Of a stretch of 64,000 nt of DNA, positions 57,310-64,000 are shown piece after piece; within the stretch, counting starts at the first letter, position 1, and every line of letters starts with the position of its first letter. Source of the stretch: NCEH01 sp040049195 (lineage in GTDB: Bacteria; Pseudomonadota; Alphaproteobacteria; Rhizobiales; Xanthobacteraceae). The position numbers and the translations under genes are program-made. The DNA is taken from assembly GCF_040049195.1 (NCBI RefSeq), contig NZ_JBDZDL010000005.1. One strand, 5' to 3'. The notes beneath the pieces were generated by a model. It did no database searches. It saw only the letters and a program-made list of their open reading frames with translations, and had not been told where the DNA came from.

Positions 57310-58875
57310 GGTCAGGTCGGAATAAATCGCAAGCTGCGCATCGCTCGAATTCTTGATGGAGACGGTCCACAGCCCGGCGTTCGACAGTTCACCCCAATGA
57401 TGAACCGTGTCGAAAGTGAAGTTCAACGGCCCGTCGATCTGCATGAAATCGTAATAGGACGGATCCATGAAGACGTCCTTGGTCTTCCCGTCCGGCCCCG
57501 TGAGGCTGATGGTAACGTCGGCCAAAGATGAGATCGGATCGCCGCCGAACACCGCCGCGTTGATGGAGAGCAGCGCATGCTGCACCCGAATGACATCATC
57601 GAAGCGCACCGTGATGTCGCGGGATTCGCCGGCTGCCAGGATCAGCGCCGACGCATCGCCGGAGAGCGATTGCTTTGAGGTTACGGCGTTGTCGTAGGTG
57701 CTCTGCTTGTGCCACGTTTCGGCGAGGCGCACGGCCGCCAGAGCGTCGATGTGCCCGAACCCGAGGTGGTCGTCATAGAGATGGCCCCCGCCGTTCCAGT
57801 CCGTGGCGCCATTCGTGTGCCAATCGGCGGCGCTGGCCGGCGCCTTGGCGCTATAAGCAAGGATCTCCTGCACATCGCGATAGCCAAGGTCGGGATTGGC
57901 CTGGAGCATCAAGGCAACCACGCCGGCGGCGATCGGAGTGGCGGCCGAGGTGCCGGTAAAGCCGGCGCTTGATGTGGCGGGATCAAACAGGTTCGTGTAA
58001 TCCCCGTCCGGGGTCTTGTTCAATCCCGCGGTGCCGAGCAGATCGGTGGTGACGATGCTCGGTGCGGTGTAGGCGTCGGGATTGCTGGGTTGCGTCTTGC
58101 TGCCGCTGCCCGGCGCGGCCACCAGAACGCTGGCGCCGGGGATCGAATAATCGGTGGCTTGCCCCGAAGCGGTCGCGGCGCCGATGACGATGGCCCCGGG
58201 CAGGCTCGTGGTCGGCGCGAAGTTCGTGTTGTGCTTCAGCTGGTTGGAGATGGTCGTGTCGTTCCCCGCGGCGAACAGGACCACGGTGCCGAGCCCATCG
58301 CGGCCCTGGCTGACGAGGCTGGTCAAGGCCGCATCATAAAGGCCCTGCTTGGCGGCATCCTGAAACGGCTTCGGGCGCAGCGGCATGCCCCAGCTATTGC
58401 TCATGACATCGACGCCGTCCGCCAGCATGCGCGGCACGGCCTTGATGAAGTCCGTCGTGAAATTGTCGATTTCCGCCAAGCCCGAGCGGGCGACTGCGCC
58501 ATCCGTGGTGTAACCGATGCCCTGCGCGCCGAACGCCACACCCACCCCGCCGATGGTGTTGTCGGCGCCGATGATCAGCCCCATGGTCGCGGTGCCGTGG
58601 TCACCGTCGATCTGGCCCGGGGTATTCTTGGTCAGATAATAGGACTTCTCCGCGAGATAGTTCGGTGCGAGATCGGGATGGGAGGCCTGAAAGCCATTGT
58701 CCATCACCGCGACAACGACGCCCTCGCCGGTATAGTCCGGCCAGACCCCCGTGACATTGATGTCATTGCGATAGGCGTTCGGATCCTGCGGCCGACCCAT
58801 GATATCCTGTCCGTTGTTGAGCAGGTGCCATTGCTGCGCGAACAAGGGATCGTTCGGGATATAGGTCTTAGCCAT
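56107..58875 (-). CDS. S8 subtilisin-like protease with P-domain, RTX-like segment and C-terminal repeats (copy 2)
   Basis: A 922-residue paralogue of copy 1, 91 bp upstream of it on the same strand. Start at ATG 58875 (MAKTYIPNDPLF), identical in its first 24 residues and ribosome-binding site to copy 1. Triad: Asp in VAVMDNGFQASHPDL, His in GDHGTATMGLI, Ser in FTGTSAATPIAAG; Asn in LFAAGNDT. The catalytic and P-domain parts (57310-58801) differ clearly from copies 1 and 3, while the last 400 residues are the same as in copy 3 except one Ala/Thr change. C-terminal 38-residue repeats (for example FDTSFYLAHNPDVAAAG) end in EGRHATWDLA. The pattern points to recombination between copies. Confidence 0.9.
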   Translation of the reverse strand: MAKTYIPNDPLFAQQWHLLNNGQDIMGRPQDPNAYRNDINVTGVWPDYTGEGVVVAVMDNGFQASHPDLAPNYLAEKSYYLTKNTPGQIDGDHGTATMGLIIGADNTIGGVGVAFGAQGIGYTTDGAVARSGLAEIDNFTTDFIKAVPRMLADGVDVMSNSWGMPLRPKPFQDAAKQGLYDAALTSLVSQGRDGLGTVVLFAAGNDTTISNQLKHNTNFAPTTSLPGAIVIGAATASGQATDYSIPGASVLVAAPGSGSKTQPSNPDAYTAPSIVTTDLLGTAGLNKTPDGDYTNLFDPATSSAGFTGTSAATPIAAGVVALMLQANPDLGYRDVQEILAYSAKAPASAADWHTNGATDWNGGGHLYDDHLGFGHIDALAAVRLAETWHKQSTYDNAVTSKQSLSGDASALILAAGESRDITVRFDDVIRVQHALLSINAAVFGGDPISSLADVTISLTGPDGKTKDVFMDPSYYDFMQIDGPLNFTFDTVHHWGELSNAGLWTVSIKNSSDAQLAIYSDLTLLGDKPSAGQTFIYTDDYARLGGSEAGRAVLSAEGINAINAAAVTSDTSIDLSSHLAHIAGVYTTLDPASLFGTLITGDGNDSLVGDASDNLFISGRGINSIVGGGGVDTLQLLKGIADYSQVQWGNDILLAGSASNDAVQGIAKFVFADGTLTLGTNVLVNDVFYATANRDVLASGIDTDTHYDLYGWKEGRDPNAWFSTVSYLANHADVRAAHVNPLTYYNDVGWKNGDDPSAWFDTTLYLKLNPDVAAAGVDPLAHFLAYGEAEGREVRPVVDSSHLINGAFDPTFYKLANPDVALSGMDAFAHWLQYGMAEGRNPDAYFDTSFYLAHNPDVAAAGVDPLQHYLNYGWKEGRDPSSAFDTEGYLAAYADVKESGMDPLVHYLQFGIAEGRHATWDLA

Positions 58876-60169
58876 TCTGCTATACTCCGACACAGAGTAG
58901 ACCGACAGGTCCAAGCCAATAAGAATGCATAAAGGTTCCGCAGCGCCGGTGGCGCCGGGGGCGATGTCAGGCGAGATCCCAGGTGGCGTGGCGGCCCTCG
59001 GCGATCCCGAACTGAAGGTAATGAACCAGCGGATCCATGCCGGATTCCTTCACGTCGGCATAAGCGGCGAGATACCCTTCGGTATCGAACGCGCTGGAGG
59101 GGTCGCGGCCCTCTTTCCAGCCATAGTTCAGGTAGTGCTGCAGCGGGTCGACGCCGGCTGCCGCCACATCCGGATTATGGGCGAGATAGAAGCTGGTATC
59201 GAAATAGGCGTCGGGATTGCGGCCTTCGGCCATGCCGTATTGCAGCCAGTGGGCGAAGGCATCCATGCCGGAGAGCGCCACGTCCGGATTGGCGAGCTTA
59301 TAGAAGGTCGGGTCGAACGCGCCGTTGATGAGGTGGCTCGAATCCACCACCGGGCGCACCTCGCGTCCCTCCGCCTCGCCGTACGCCAGGAAGTGCGCGA
59401 GGGGATCGACGCCGGCCGCCGCCACGTCCGGGTTGAGCTTGAGATAGAGCGTGGTGTCGAACCAGGCGGAGGGGTCGTCGCCGTTCTTCCAGCCGACATC
59501 GTTGTAATAGGTGAGCGGGTTGACGTGCGCCGCGCGGACATCGGCATGGTTCGCAAGATAGCTCACCGTGCTGAACCAGGCGTTGGGATCGCGGCCTTCC
59601 TTCCACCCGTAGAGATCGTAATGGGTATCGGTATCGATGCCGGACGCGAGCACGTCGCGGTTCGCGGTGGCGTAGAAGACGTCGTTGACCAGCACGTTGG
59701 TGCCGAGCGTCAGCGTGCCGTCGGCGAAGACGAACTTCGCGATGCCCTGCACCGCGTCATTGCTGGCGCTGCCGGCGAGCAAGATATCATTGCCCCATTG
59801 GACCTGGGAATAATCGGCGATGCCCTTCAGCAGCTGGAGGGTATCGACCCCGCCGCCGCCGACGATGGAATTGATGCCGCGACCCGAAATGAACAGGTTG
59901 TCGGAGGCATCGCCCACCAGGGAATCGTTGCCATCGCCGGTGATCAAGGTGCCGAAGAGGCTGGCGGGATCGAGCGTGGTGTAAACGCCGGCGATGTGCG
60001 CCAGATGGGACGAGAGATCGATCGAAGTGTCGGAGGTGACGGCCGCGGCATTGATCGCGTTGATCCCCTCCGCGCTCAGCACCGTGCGCCCCGCCTCGCT
60101 CCCCCCCAGCCGCGCGTAATCGTCGGTATAGATGAAGGTCTGACCGGCCGATGGCTTGTCCCCGAGAAG
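58802..60169. repeat. 1.37-kb direct repeat, copy B
   Basis: Second copy of the tract at 55942-57309. It covers the start of protease copy 2, the 91-bp spacer and the last 400 codons of protease copy 3. Boundaries fall inside coding sequence at ATATCCTGTCC (58802) and CCCGAGAAG (60161-60169). Confidence 0.93.
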
Positions 60170-61651
60170 ATCCAACGCGGCATCGATGGTGAGGGTGCTG
60201 CTGCCGAGATTGGAAATGGTGAGCGTCCATTCGCCGGCGGTGCTGATCTGACCCCAATTGTGCACGGTGTCGAACACCAGGTGGTTCGTACTTCCCGAGA
60301 TCGTGTCGGAGGCGTGCAGCAAGCTGCTCGGACCGCTGCCGCCCGGGCCCGTGAGCGAGATATCGAGGCCTGTGGTGGGATTGTTGGAGGTGACGTACAG
60401 CTCGATCGTGAGCAGCACATGCTGCACCCGCATCACGTCCGAGAAAGAAACACTGTAGCTCTTGGTCTCGCCCGCCGCGATGGTCAGATTGATGCCGAAC
60501 GGGTCGTCGTCGGGCAGAAACTGCGCTTTCGCAGTGGTCATGTTGTCGTAGGTGCTCTGCTTGGTCCACGTCTCGGCGAGGCGGACGGCAGCGAGGGCAT
60601 TGACCTCGCCGAAGCCGAGATCGTTGCTGTAGAGATGACCACCGCCATTCCAATCCGCGGCGCCATTCGCGCTCCAGGTGGTGACCCCTTGGGGCGTGCG
60701 CGCGCTGTAGGCGAGGATCTCCTGAACGTCGCGATAGCCCAGCTTCGGGTTGGCCTGCAGCATCAGCGCGACCACACCGGCCACAATCGGCGTCGCGGCG
60801 GACGTTCCGTTGAAGCCCACGCTCCCGGCGCCGTAGAGGTCGGTGTAATCGCCATTGGCGGTCTTGTTATAGCCTGCGGTTCCCAGAAGATCGGTGGTGA
60901 CGATGCTCGGCAGATCCTTGGCGCTGCCAGATGATTCGCCGCTGCCGGGGGCTGCGACCAGGATGCTTGCCCCGGGGGTCGAATAGCTGGAGACCGTGCC
61001 GTCCACATTCGCCGCAGCGACCGTTATGGCATAAGGCGAACTGGTCGACAGGGTCCCGTTGGTATCAACCCCCCTCGCCCGATCGTTGCCCGCGGCAAAC
61101 AGCGCAACGGTGCCGAGCCCCTCGCGACCGATCTGCACCAGGCTGATCATCGCGCCGTCGAACATGGAACGCTCGGTGGCGGCGGACGCGAGATTATTTT
61201 CCCACACCCAGCTGTTGCTCATGACATCCGCGCCGTCCAGGAGGATGCGGTTCACGGCGCGGATGAAGGTCGATCCCGGGCTGCCGAAGGTATAGCCGAT
61301 GCCCTTGGCGCCAAATGCCACCCCAACGCCACCGATGTCGTTATCGGCAGCTATGACGAGACCCAGGGTGGCCGTGCCGTGCTGCGGCAGTCCGGCCCCA
61401 CTCGTCAGGAAGCTATAGGATTTGTCCGTCAGATAATTGGGCGCGAGGTCGGGATGGGTGGCCTGGAAACCGCCGTCCAGGACAGCAACCTCCACGCCCT
61501 CCCCCGTATAGTCCGGCCACACCGGGATGACGTTGATGTCGTTGTGATAGGCGTTGGGATCCTGCGGTAAACCGAAGATGTTCTGCCCGGTGTTGAGCAG
61601 ATGCCATTGCAGTGCAAACAGGGGATCGGATGGGATGTAGGTCTTGGTCAT
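58967..61651 (-). CDS. S8 subtilisin-like protease with P-domain, RTX-like segment and C-terminal repeats (copy 3)
   Basis: An 894-residue paralogue, promoter-proximal in the array. Start at ATG 61651 (MTKTYIPSDPLFALQWHLLN) with GAGGCGGGA just upstream; the longer frame adds an unrelated N-terminus. Triad: Asp in VAVLDGGFQATHPDL, His in LPQHGTATLGLV, Ser in FNGTSAATPIVAG; Asn in LFAAGND. The P-domain region (MRVQHVLLTIELYVTSNNPT and SLTGPGGSGPSSLL) is its own, while the C-terminal 400 residues equal those of copy 2. RTX-like GDGNDSLVGDASDN and the 38-residue repeats are present. No signal peptide and no type I exporter genes are seen in the window. Confidence 0.9.
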   Translation of the reverse strand: MTKTYIPSDPLFALQWHLLNTGQNIFGLPQDPNAYHNDINVIPVWPDYTGEGVEVAVLDGGFQATHPDLAPNYLTDKSYSFLTSGAGLPQHGTATLGLVIAADNDIGGVGVAFGAKGIGYTFGSPGSTFIRAVNRILLDGADVMSNSWVWENNLASAATERSMFDGAMISLVQIGREGLGTVALFAAGNDRARGVDTNGTLSTSSPYAITVAAANVDGTVSSYSTPGASILVAAPGSGESSGSAKDLPSIVTTDLLGTAGYNKTANGDYTDLYGAGSVGFNGTSAATPIVAGVVALMLQANPKLGYRDVQEILAYSARTPQGVTTWSANGAADWNGGGHLYSNDLGFGEVNALAAVRLAETWTKQSTYDNMTTAKAQFLPDDDPFGINLTIAAGETKSYSVSFSDVMRVQHVLLTIELYVTSNNPTTGLDISLTGPGGSGPSSLLHASDTISGSTNHLVFDTVHNWGQISTAGEWTLTISNLGSSTLTIDAALDLLGDKPSAGQTFIYTDDYARLGGSEAGRTVLSAEGINAINAAAVTSDTSIDLSSHLAHIAGVYTTLDPASLFGTLITGDGNDSLVGDASDNLFISGRGINSIVGGGGVDTLQLLKGIADYSQVQWGNDILLAGSASNDAVQGIAKFVFADGTLTLGTNVLVNDVFYATANRDVLASGIDTDTHYDLYGWKEGRDPNAWFSTVSYLANHADVRAAHVNPLTYYNDVGWKNGDDPSAWFDTTLYLKLNPDVAAAGVDPLAHFLAYGEAEGREVRPVVDSSHLINGAFDPTFYKLANPDVALSGMDAFAHWLQYGMAEGRNPDAYFDTSFYLAHNPDVAAAGVDPLQHYLNYGWKEGRDPSSAFDTEGYLAAYADVKESGMDPLVHYLQFGIAEGRHATWDLA

Positions 61652-61983
61652 TCCCGCCTCGCTCCAACCGCGCCCCAAAGGGAGGTAGAATTGTGAGGCA
61701 TTTTTGTGCCGATCCGATGGCAAAAGTCAATAACGGATCGCTGCTGCACGAAGAAACAACGTCTGAACTTACATCTTTCTCGGGGGCAACTATAGTTTCG
61801 GTCTACTAAGCCCGCCCCCAACGGTGCAGAAATTACGATGTTCAATTCAAGGTCGTAGAACGCCCGCGCGCCACCGGAACTTGGCCGTAGGACATGGGCG
61901 AGCGGGCACGCAAGGCCAGCGCCACCGAGGCAGCGTCGGCAGCGGAGAAGACCGGCCGGAGTAAGTCGGCGCGCCGGAGAGGC
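61652..61983. other. intergenic region upstream of the protease array
   Basis: This 332-bp gap has no supported gene. On the complement TTGACT (about 61725) lies 70 bp before the first protease start and could be a -35 element, with only a weak ACAAAA at 17 bp. The segment 61770-61810 is A+T-rich. The promoter for all three protease genes should be here if they form one operon. Confidence 0.5.
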
Positions 61984-62904
61984 TCAGGCCTGGGCCATCG
62001 CGGTGGAGAAGGTGCGGGCGGTGGGCGGCAGCAGCACGATGGCGACATCCACATCGTCGCCCGCCTTGGCGAATTCCGCCTTCACCGAGGCAGACAGCTC
62101 GGCCACCGCATCCCGCGCCTGCGCCACCGTCCAGGTGGGGTCGAAGCCGAGATGCAGCTCCACCATCATCTTGCCGCCGTGGGACCGGGTGCGGATGTCG
62201 CCCAATTCCTCGAAATCGTCGAAATGGGCGGTAAGCGCCTTCAGGATGCGCAGCTGCCCGGCCTCGCCGATCGCCTGGTCGAGCAGCGAGCCGAGGGAGT
62301 TCGTGAGCATCTCGAAAATATTGTAGACCATGAAGGCGATCACGACGAACGACGCCGCCGGGTCCAGATAGGCCACCCAGGCGATTTCATCGAAGGCCGA
62401 CGTGATCACCGTAACGATGAAAACCGAGCCGCTGGAACAGGCCGAGACCAGATGCACGCGCGCCTGGGCCGCCAACACCGGAGACTTGGTCTCGCGCGCC
62501 TGCCGCACCGCCTTGCGGTTGAGATACCCATTGCCCACCACCGCCGCGAAGGTGACGGCGAGGCCGAGCCCGGCGCCGCTCACCGGCTCGGGATGCAGCA
62601 CGCCCATGATGGCGCGCGAGCTGGCGATGATCACCAGCACCACCTGCAGCACCGCGATCATCAGCTCAGCGAGGTTTTCCAGCTTGCCGAGGCCGTAGGC
62701 ATAGCGCCCGCCGCTGCCCTTGTGGGCGATGCGCAGCACCAGCCAGCACGCGGTGAGCGAGGTGAGATCGAAGGAGGTGGCCAGCAGGTCGGTGAGCACC
62801 GCCGCCGAATTGGTCATCGTCGCGGCGAGCACGTAGAAGGGAAACAGGCAGGCCACGAAAATCATGGCCTGGAACGATAAATTCTGGCTGCTGGATCCCG
62901 ACAC
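61984..62904 (-). CDS. cation diffusion facilitator (CDF)-family transporter
   Basis: A 306-residue inner-membrane protein with about six helices and a C-terminal cytoplasmic domain. GTG 62904 (VSGSSSQNLSFQAMIFVACL) has AAGGGGG upstream; ATG 62934 lacks one. CDF features: TNSAAVLTDLLATSFDLTSL in helix 2 with two Asp (site A, where many members have HxxxD), YGLGKLENLAELMIAVLQVV in place of the YGxxRxE pattern, and DPAASFVVIAFMVY in helix 5. The C-terminal domain (about 205-300) has HFDDFEELGDIRTRSHGGKM with family-type His. Zn, Fe or Mn export by proton antiport is likely, though the metal site is not classical. Confidence 0.85.
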   Translation of the reverse strand: MSGSSSQNLSFQAMIFVACLFPFYVLAATMTNSAAVLTDLLATSFDLTSLTACWLVLRIAHKGSGGRYAYGLGKLENLAELMIAVLQVVLVIIASSRAIMGVLHPEPVSGAGLGLAVTFAAVVGNGYLNRKAVRQARETKSPVLAAQARVHLVSACSSGSVFIVTVITSAFDEIAWVAYLDPAASFVVIAFMVYNIFEMLTNSLGSLLDQAIGEAGQLRILKALTAHFDDFEELGDIRTRSHGGKMMVELHLGFDPTWTVAQARDAVAELSASVKAEFAKAGDDVDVAIVLLPPTARTFSTAMAQA

Positions 62905-63076
62905 GCAACGCCCCCTTCGCTTGCCTGCGCGCATGAGGACCGCGCAATCGCGCGGCGTCAAGCGCCAACACCGCGCGACACGGGACGCAGCCAGAAATCA
63001 CCGCTGGAAAACCGCCGGAACCGTTGCGCTGCAAACCCGCGCTGGGCAACATAGGGCGCTGTTCGCAGGGGGCTCC

Positions 63077-64000
63077 ATGTCCAAGACCAATTCGGGCAAT
63101 TTCTTCGAGGACTTTTCCATCGGCCAGATCATCCGCCACGCGACGCCGCGGACGGTGAGCGTGGGTGATGTCAGCCTCTACAGCGCCCTCTACGGTTCGC
63201 GCTTCGCCGTGCAATCGGGAGACAGCTTCGCCCAGGGCCTCGGCTATCCCCGCGCGCCGGTGGACGATTTGCTGGTGTTCCACATCGTGTTCGGCAAGAC
63301 CGTGCCCGACATCTCGCTGAACGCGGTGGCGAACCTCGGCTATGCGGGCGGGCGGTTCCTGGCGCCGGTCTATCCCGGCGACACCCTGCACGCGGTCTCC
63401 GAGGTGATCGGCCTGCGGGAAAATTCCAACGGGCAGAGCGGCGTGGTCTATGTGCGCTCCACCGGCTTCAACCAGGACGGCGTCGAAGTGCTCGACTATG
63501 TGCGCTGGGTGATGGTGCGCAAGCGCGACCCGCGCGCCCAGGCGCAGGAAACGCTGATTCCCGTGCTGCCCGCGGCGCTTGCCCCCGACGCGCTGGGCGA
63601 TGCCGTGCCGCCGCTGGATCTGGAAGGCTGGCGCGACGACCTGTCCGGCTCACCCTACCGCTTCTCCGACTATGAGATCGGCGAGCGCATCGACCATGTG
63701 GACGGCTCCACGGTGGAGGAGGCCGAGCACATGATCGCGACCCGCCTCTACCAGAACACGGCGAAAGTACATTTCAACCAGTTCACCGAGGGGCAAGGCC
63801 GCTTCGGCCGCCGCCTGATCTATGGCGGACACGTGATCTCAATCGCCCGCGCGCTCTCCTTCAACGGCCTCGCGAACGCCTTCCATGTGGCCGCGATCAA
63901 CGGCGGGCGCCATGTCTCGCCCTTGTTCGCCGGCCTCACCGTGTTCGCCTGGAGCGAGATTCTGGACACCGCGGAAGTCTCCGGGCGCGACGACGTGGGC
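63077..64000 (+). CDS. mcd: mesaconyl-CoA hydratase (beta-methylmalyl-CoA dehydratase), 3' end outside window
   Basis: 308 residues are present before the window ends; the family has about 340. It is a double hot-dog MaoC-like enzyme. SKTNSGNFFEDFSIGQIIRH, DVSLYSALYGSRFAVQSGDS, VFHIVFGKTVPDISLNAVAN, LGYAGGRFLAPVYPGDTL and DYVRWVMVRKRDPRA in the first half, and EEAEHMIATRLYQNTAKVHF, GRFGRRLIYGGHVISIARAL and AINGGRH in the second, fit mesaconyl-CoA hydratase of the ethylmalonyl-CoA pathway, which hydrates mesaconyl-C1-CoA to beta-methylmalyl-CoA. It implies acetyl-CoA assimilation by that route. It is divergent from the CDF gene. Confidence 0.92.
   Translation, partial: MSKTNSGNFFEDFSIGQIIRHATPRTVSVGDVSLYSALYGSRFAVQSGDSFAQGLGYPRAPVDDLLVFHIVFGKTVPDISLNAVANLGYAGGRFLAPVYPGDTLHAVSEVIGLRENSNGQSGVVYVRSTGFNQDGVEVLDYVRWVMVRKRDPRAQAQETLIPVLPAALAPDALGDAVPPLDLEGWRDDLSGSPYRFSDYEIGERIDHVDGSTVEEAEHMIATRLYQNTAKVHFNQFTEGQGRFGRRLIYGGHVISIARALSFNGLANAFHVAAINGGRHVSPLFAGLTVFAWSEILDTAEVSGRDDVG

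Noticed and set aside
56065..57531. 488-codon plus-strand frame opposite protease copy 2, repeated at 58925-60934
   Set aside because: The repeated 'GIGIDAGREH'-like pattern is only the antisense of the protease C-terminal repeats; its conservation is explained by the duplicated DNA.
1..64000. CRISPR array or rRNA genes
   Set aside because: No regularly spaced short direct repeats with unique spacers and no rRNA-like sequence were seen; the octad and 38-residue repeats are protein-coding.

Overview
The window is GC-rich and reads as chromosomal DNA of an alphaproteobacterium, most likely Hyphomicrobiales/Rhizobiales and perhaps Xanthobacteraceae-like (inference from gene content and style). 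Support comes from rpsA followed by sppA and ihfB, two perfect EcfG-type stress promoters (GGAAC-N16/17-CGTT), ethylmalonyl-CoA-pathway enzymes, and a perfect 16-bp parS centromere site (32711-32726). The parS site also argues for a chromosome (or chromid) and an origin-proximal position.

Layout. 1-2.2 kb: SsuABC/TauABC-type importer (permease cut by the window edge). 2.2-5.6 kb: aldo/keto reductase divergent from a LysR regulator, a decayed DHFR/RibD-like fragment, and an ArsR + tandem SRPBCC pair. 5.8-10.3 kb: stress-type genes (BrnA-like protein, DUF892 ferritin-like protein, a 25-residue membrane peptide, a membrane protein, an alpha/beta hydrolase and an SDR); the DUF892 unit and the hydrolase have EcfG promoters. 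10.3-20.1 kb: accessory genes of mostly unknown function. They include an MFS remnant, a long duplicated octapeptide-repeat protein, several small exported proteins and a 954-residue caspase-TM-Sel1-DsbA-like fusion. A tRNA-Arg(CCT) lies just beyond the caspase gene.

20.8-31.5 kb: a sugar/sugar-acid catabolic locus. A binding protein, two permeases and an ATPase import a carbohydrate; a Gfo/Idh/MocA oxidoreductase, an SDR, a lactonase-type amidohydrolase, an IlvD/Edd dehydratase and a DapA-family lyase fit a non-phosphorylative oxidative route. A GntR/FCD regulator sits inside it, and the divergent promoter region carries a 12-bp inverted repeat. 31.6-37.7 kb: MarR + DUF1398, then an operon for a UbiD-family decarboxylase, an ABC ATPase and permease, a TIGR02444 protein and UbiX (the enzyme that makes the UbiD cofactor), with a MarR gene upstream and paired dyads before ubiD.

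37.9-53.2 kb: housekeeping and metabolic genes: nuclease-like exported protein, M48 protease, ribosomal protein S1, alpha-carbonic anhydrase, SppA, IHF-beta, LapA-like protein, CysT/CysW permeases, Asd, an acetate/succinate CoA-transferase, DUF429, a (3S)-malyl-CoA thioesterase-like protein, a DJ-1/PfpI protein and DUF1737. 53.3-61.7 kb: three tandem subtilisin-like (S8) proteases with P-domain, RTX-like segment and 38-residue C-terminal repeats; genes 2 and 3 share a 1.37-kb almost identical tract. 62-64 kb: a CDF-type cation transporter and a mesaconyl-CoA hydratase cut by the window end.

All assignments are by reading motifs and layout; no database search was run.
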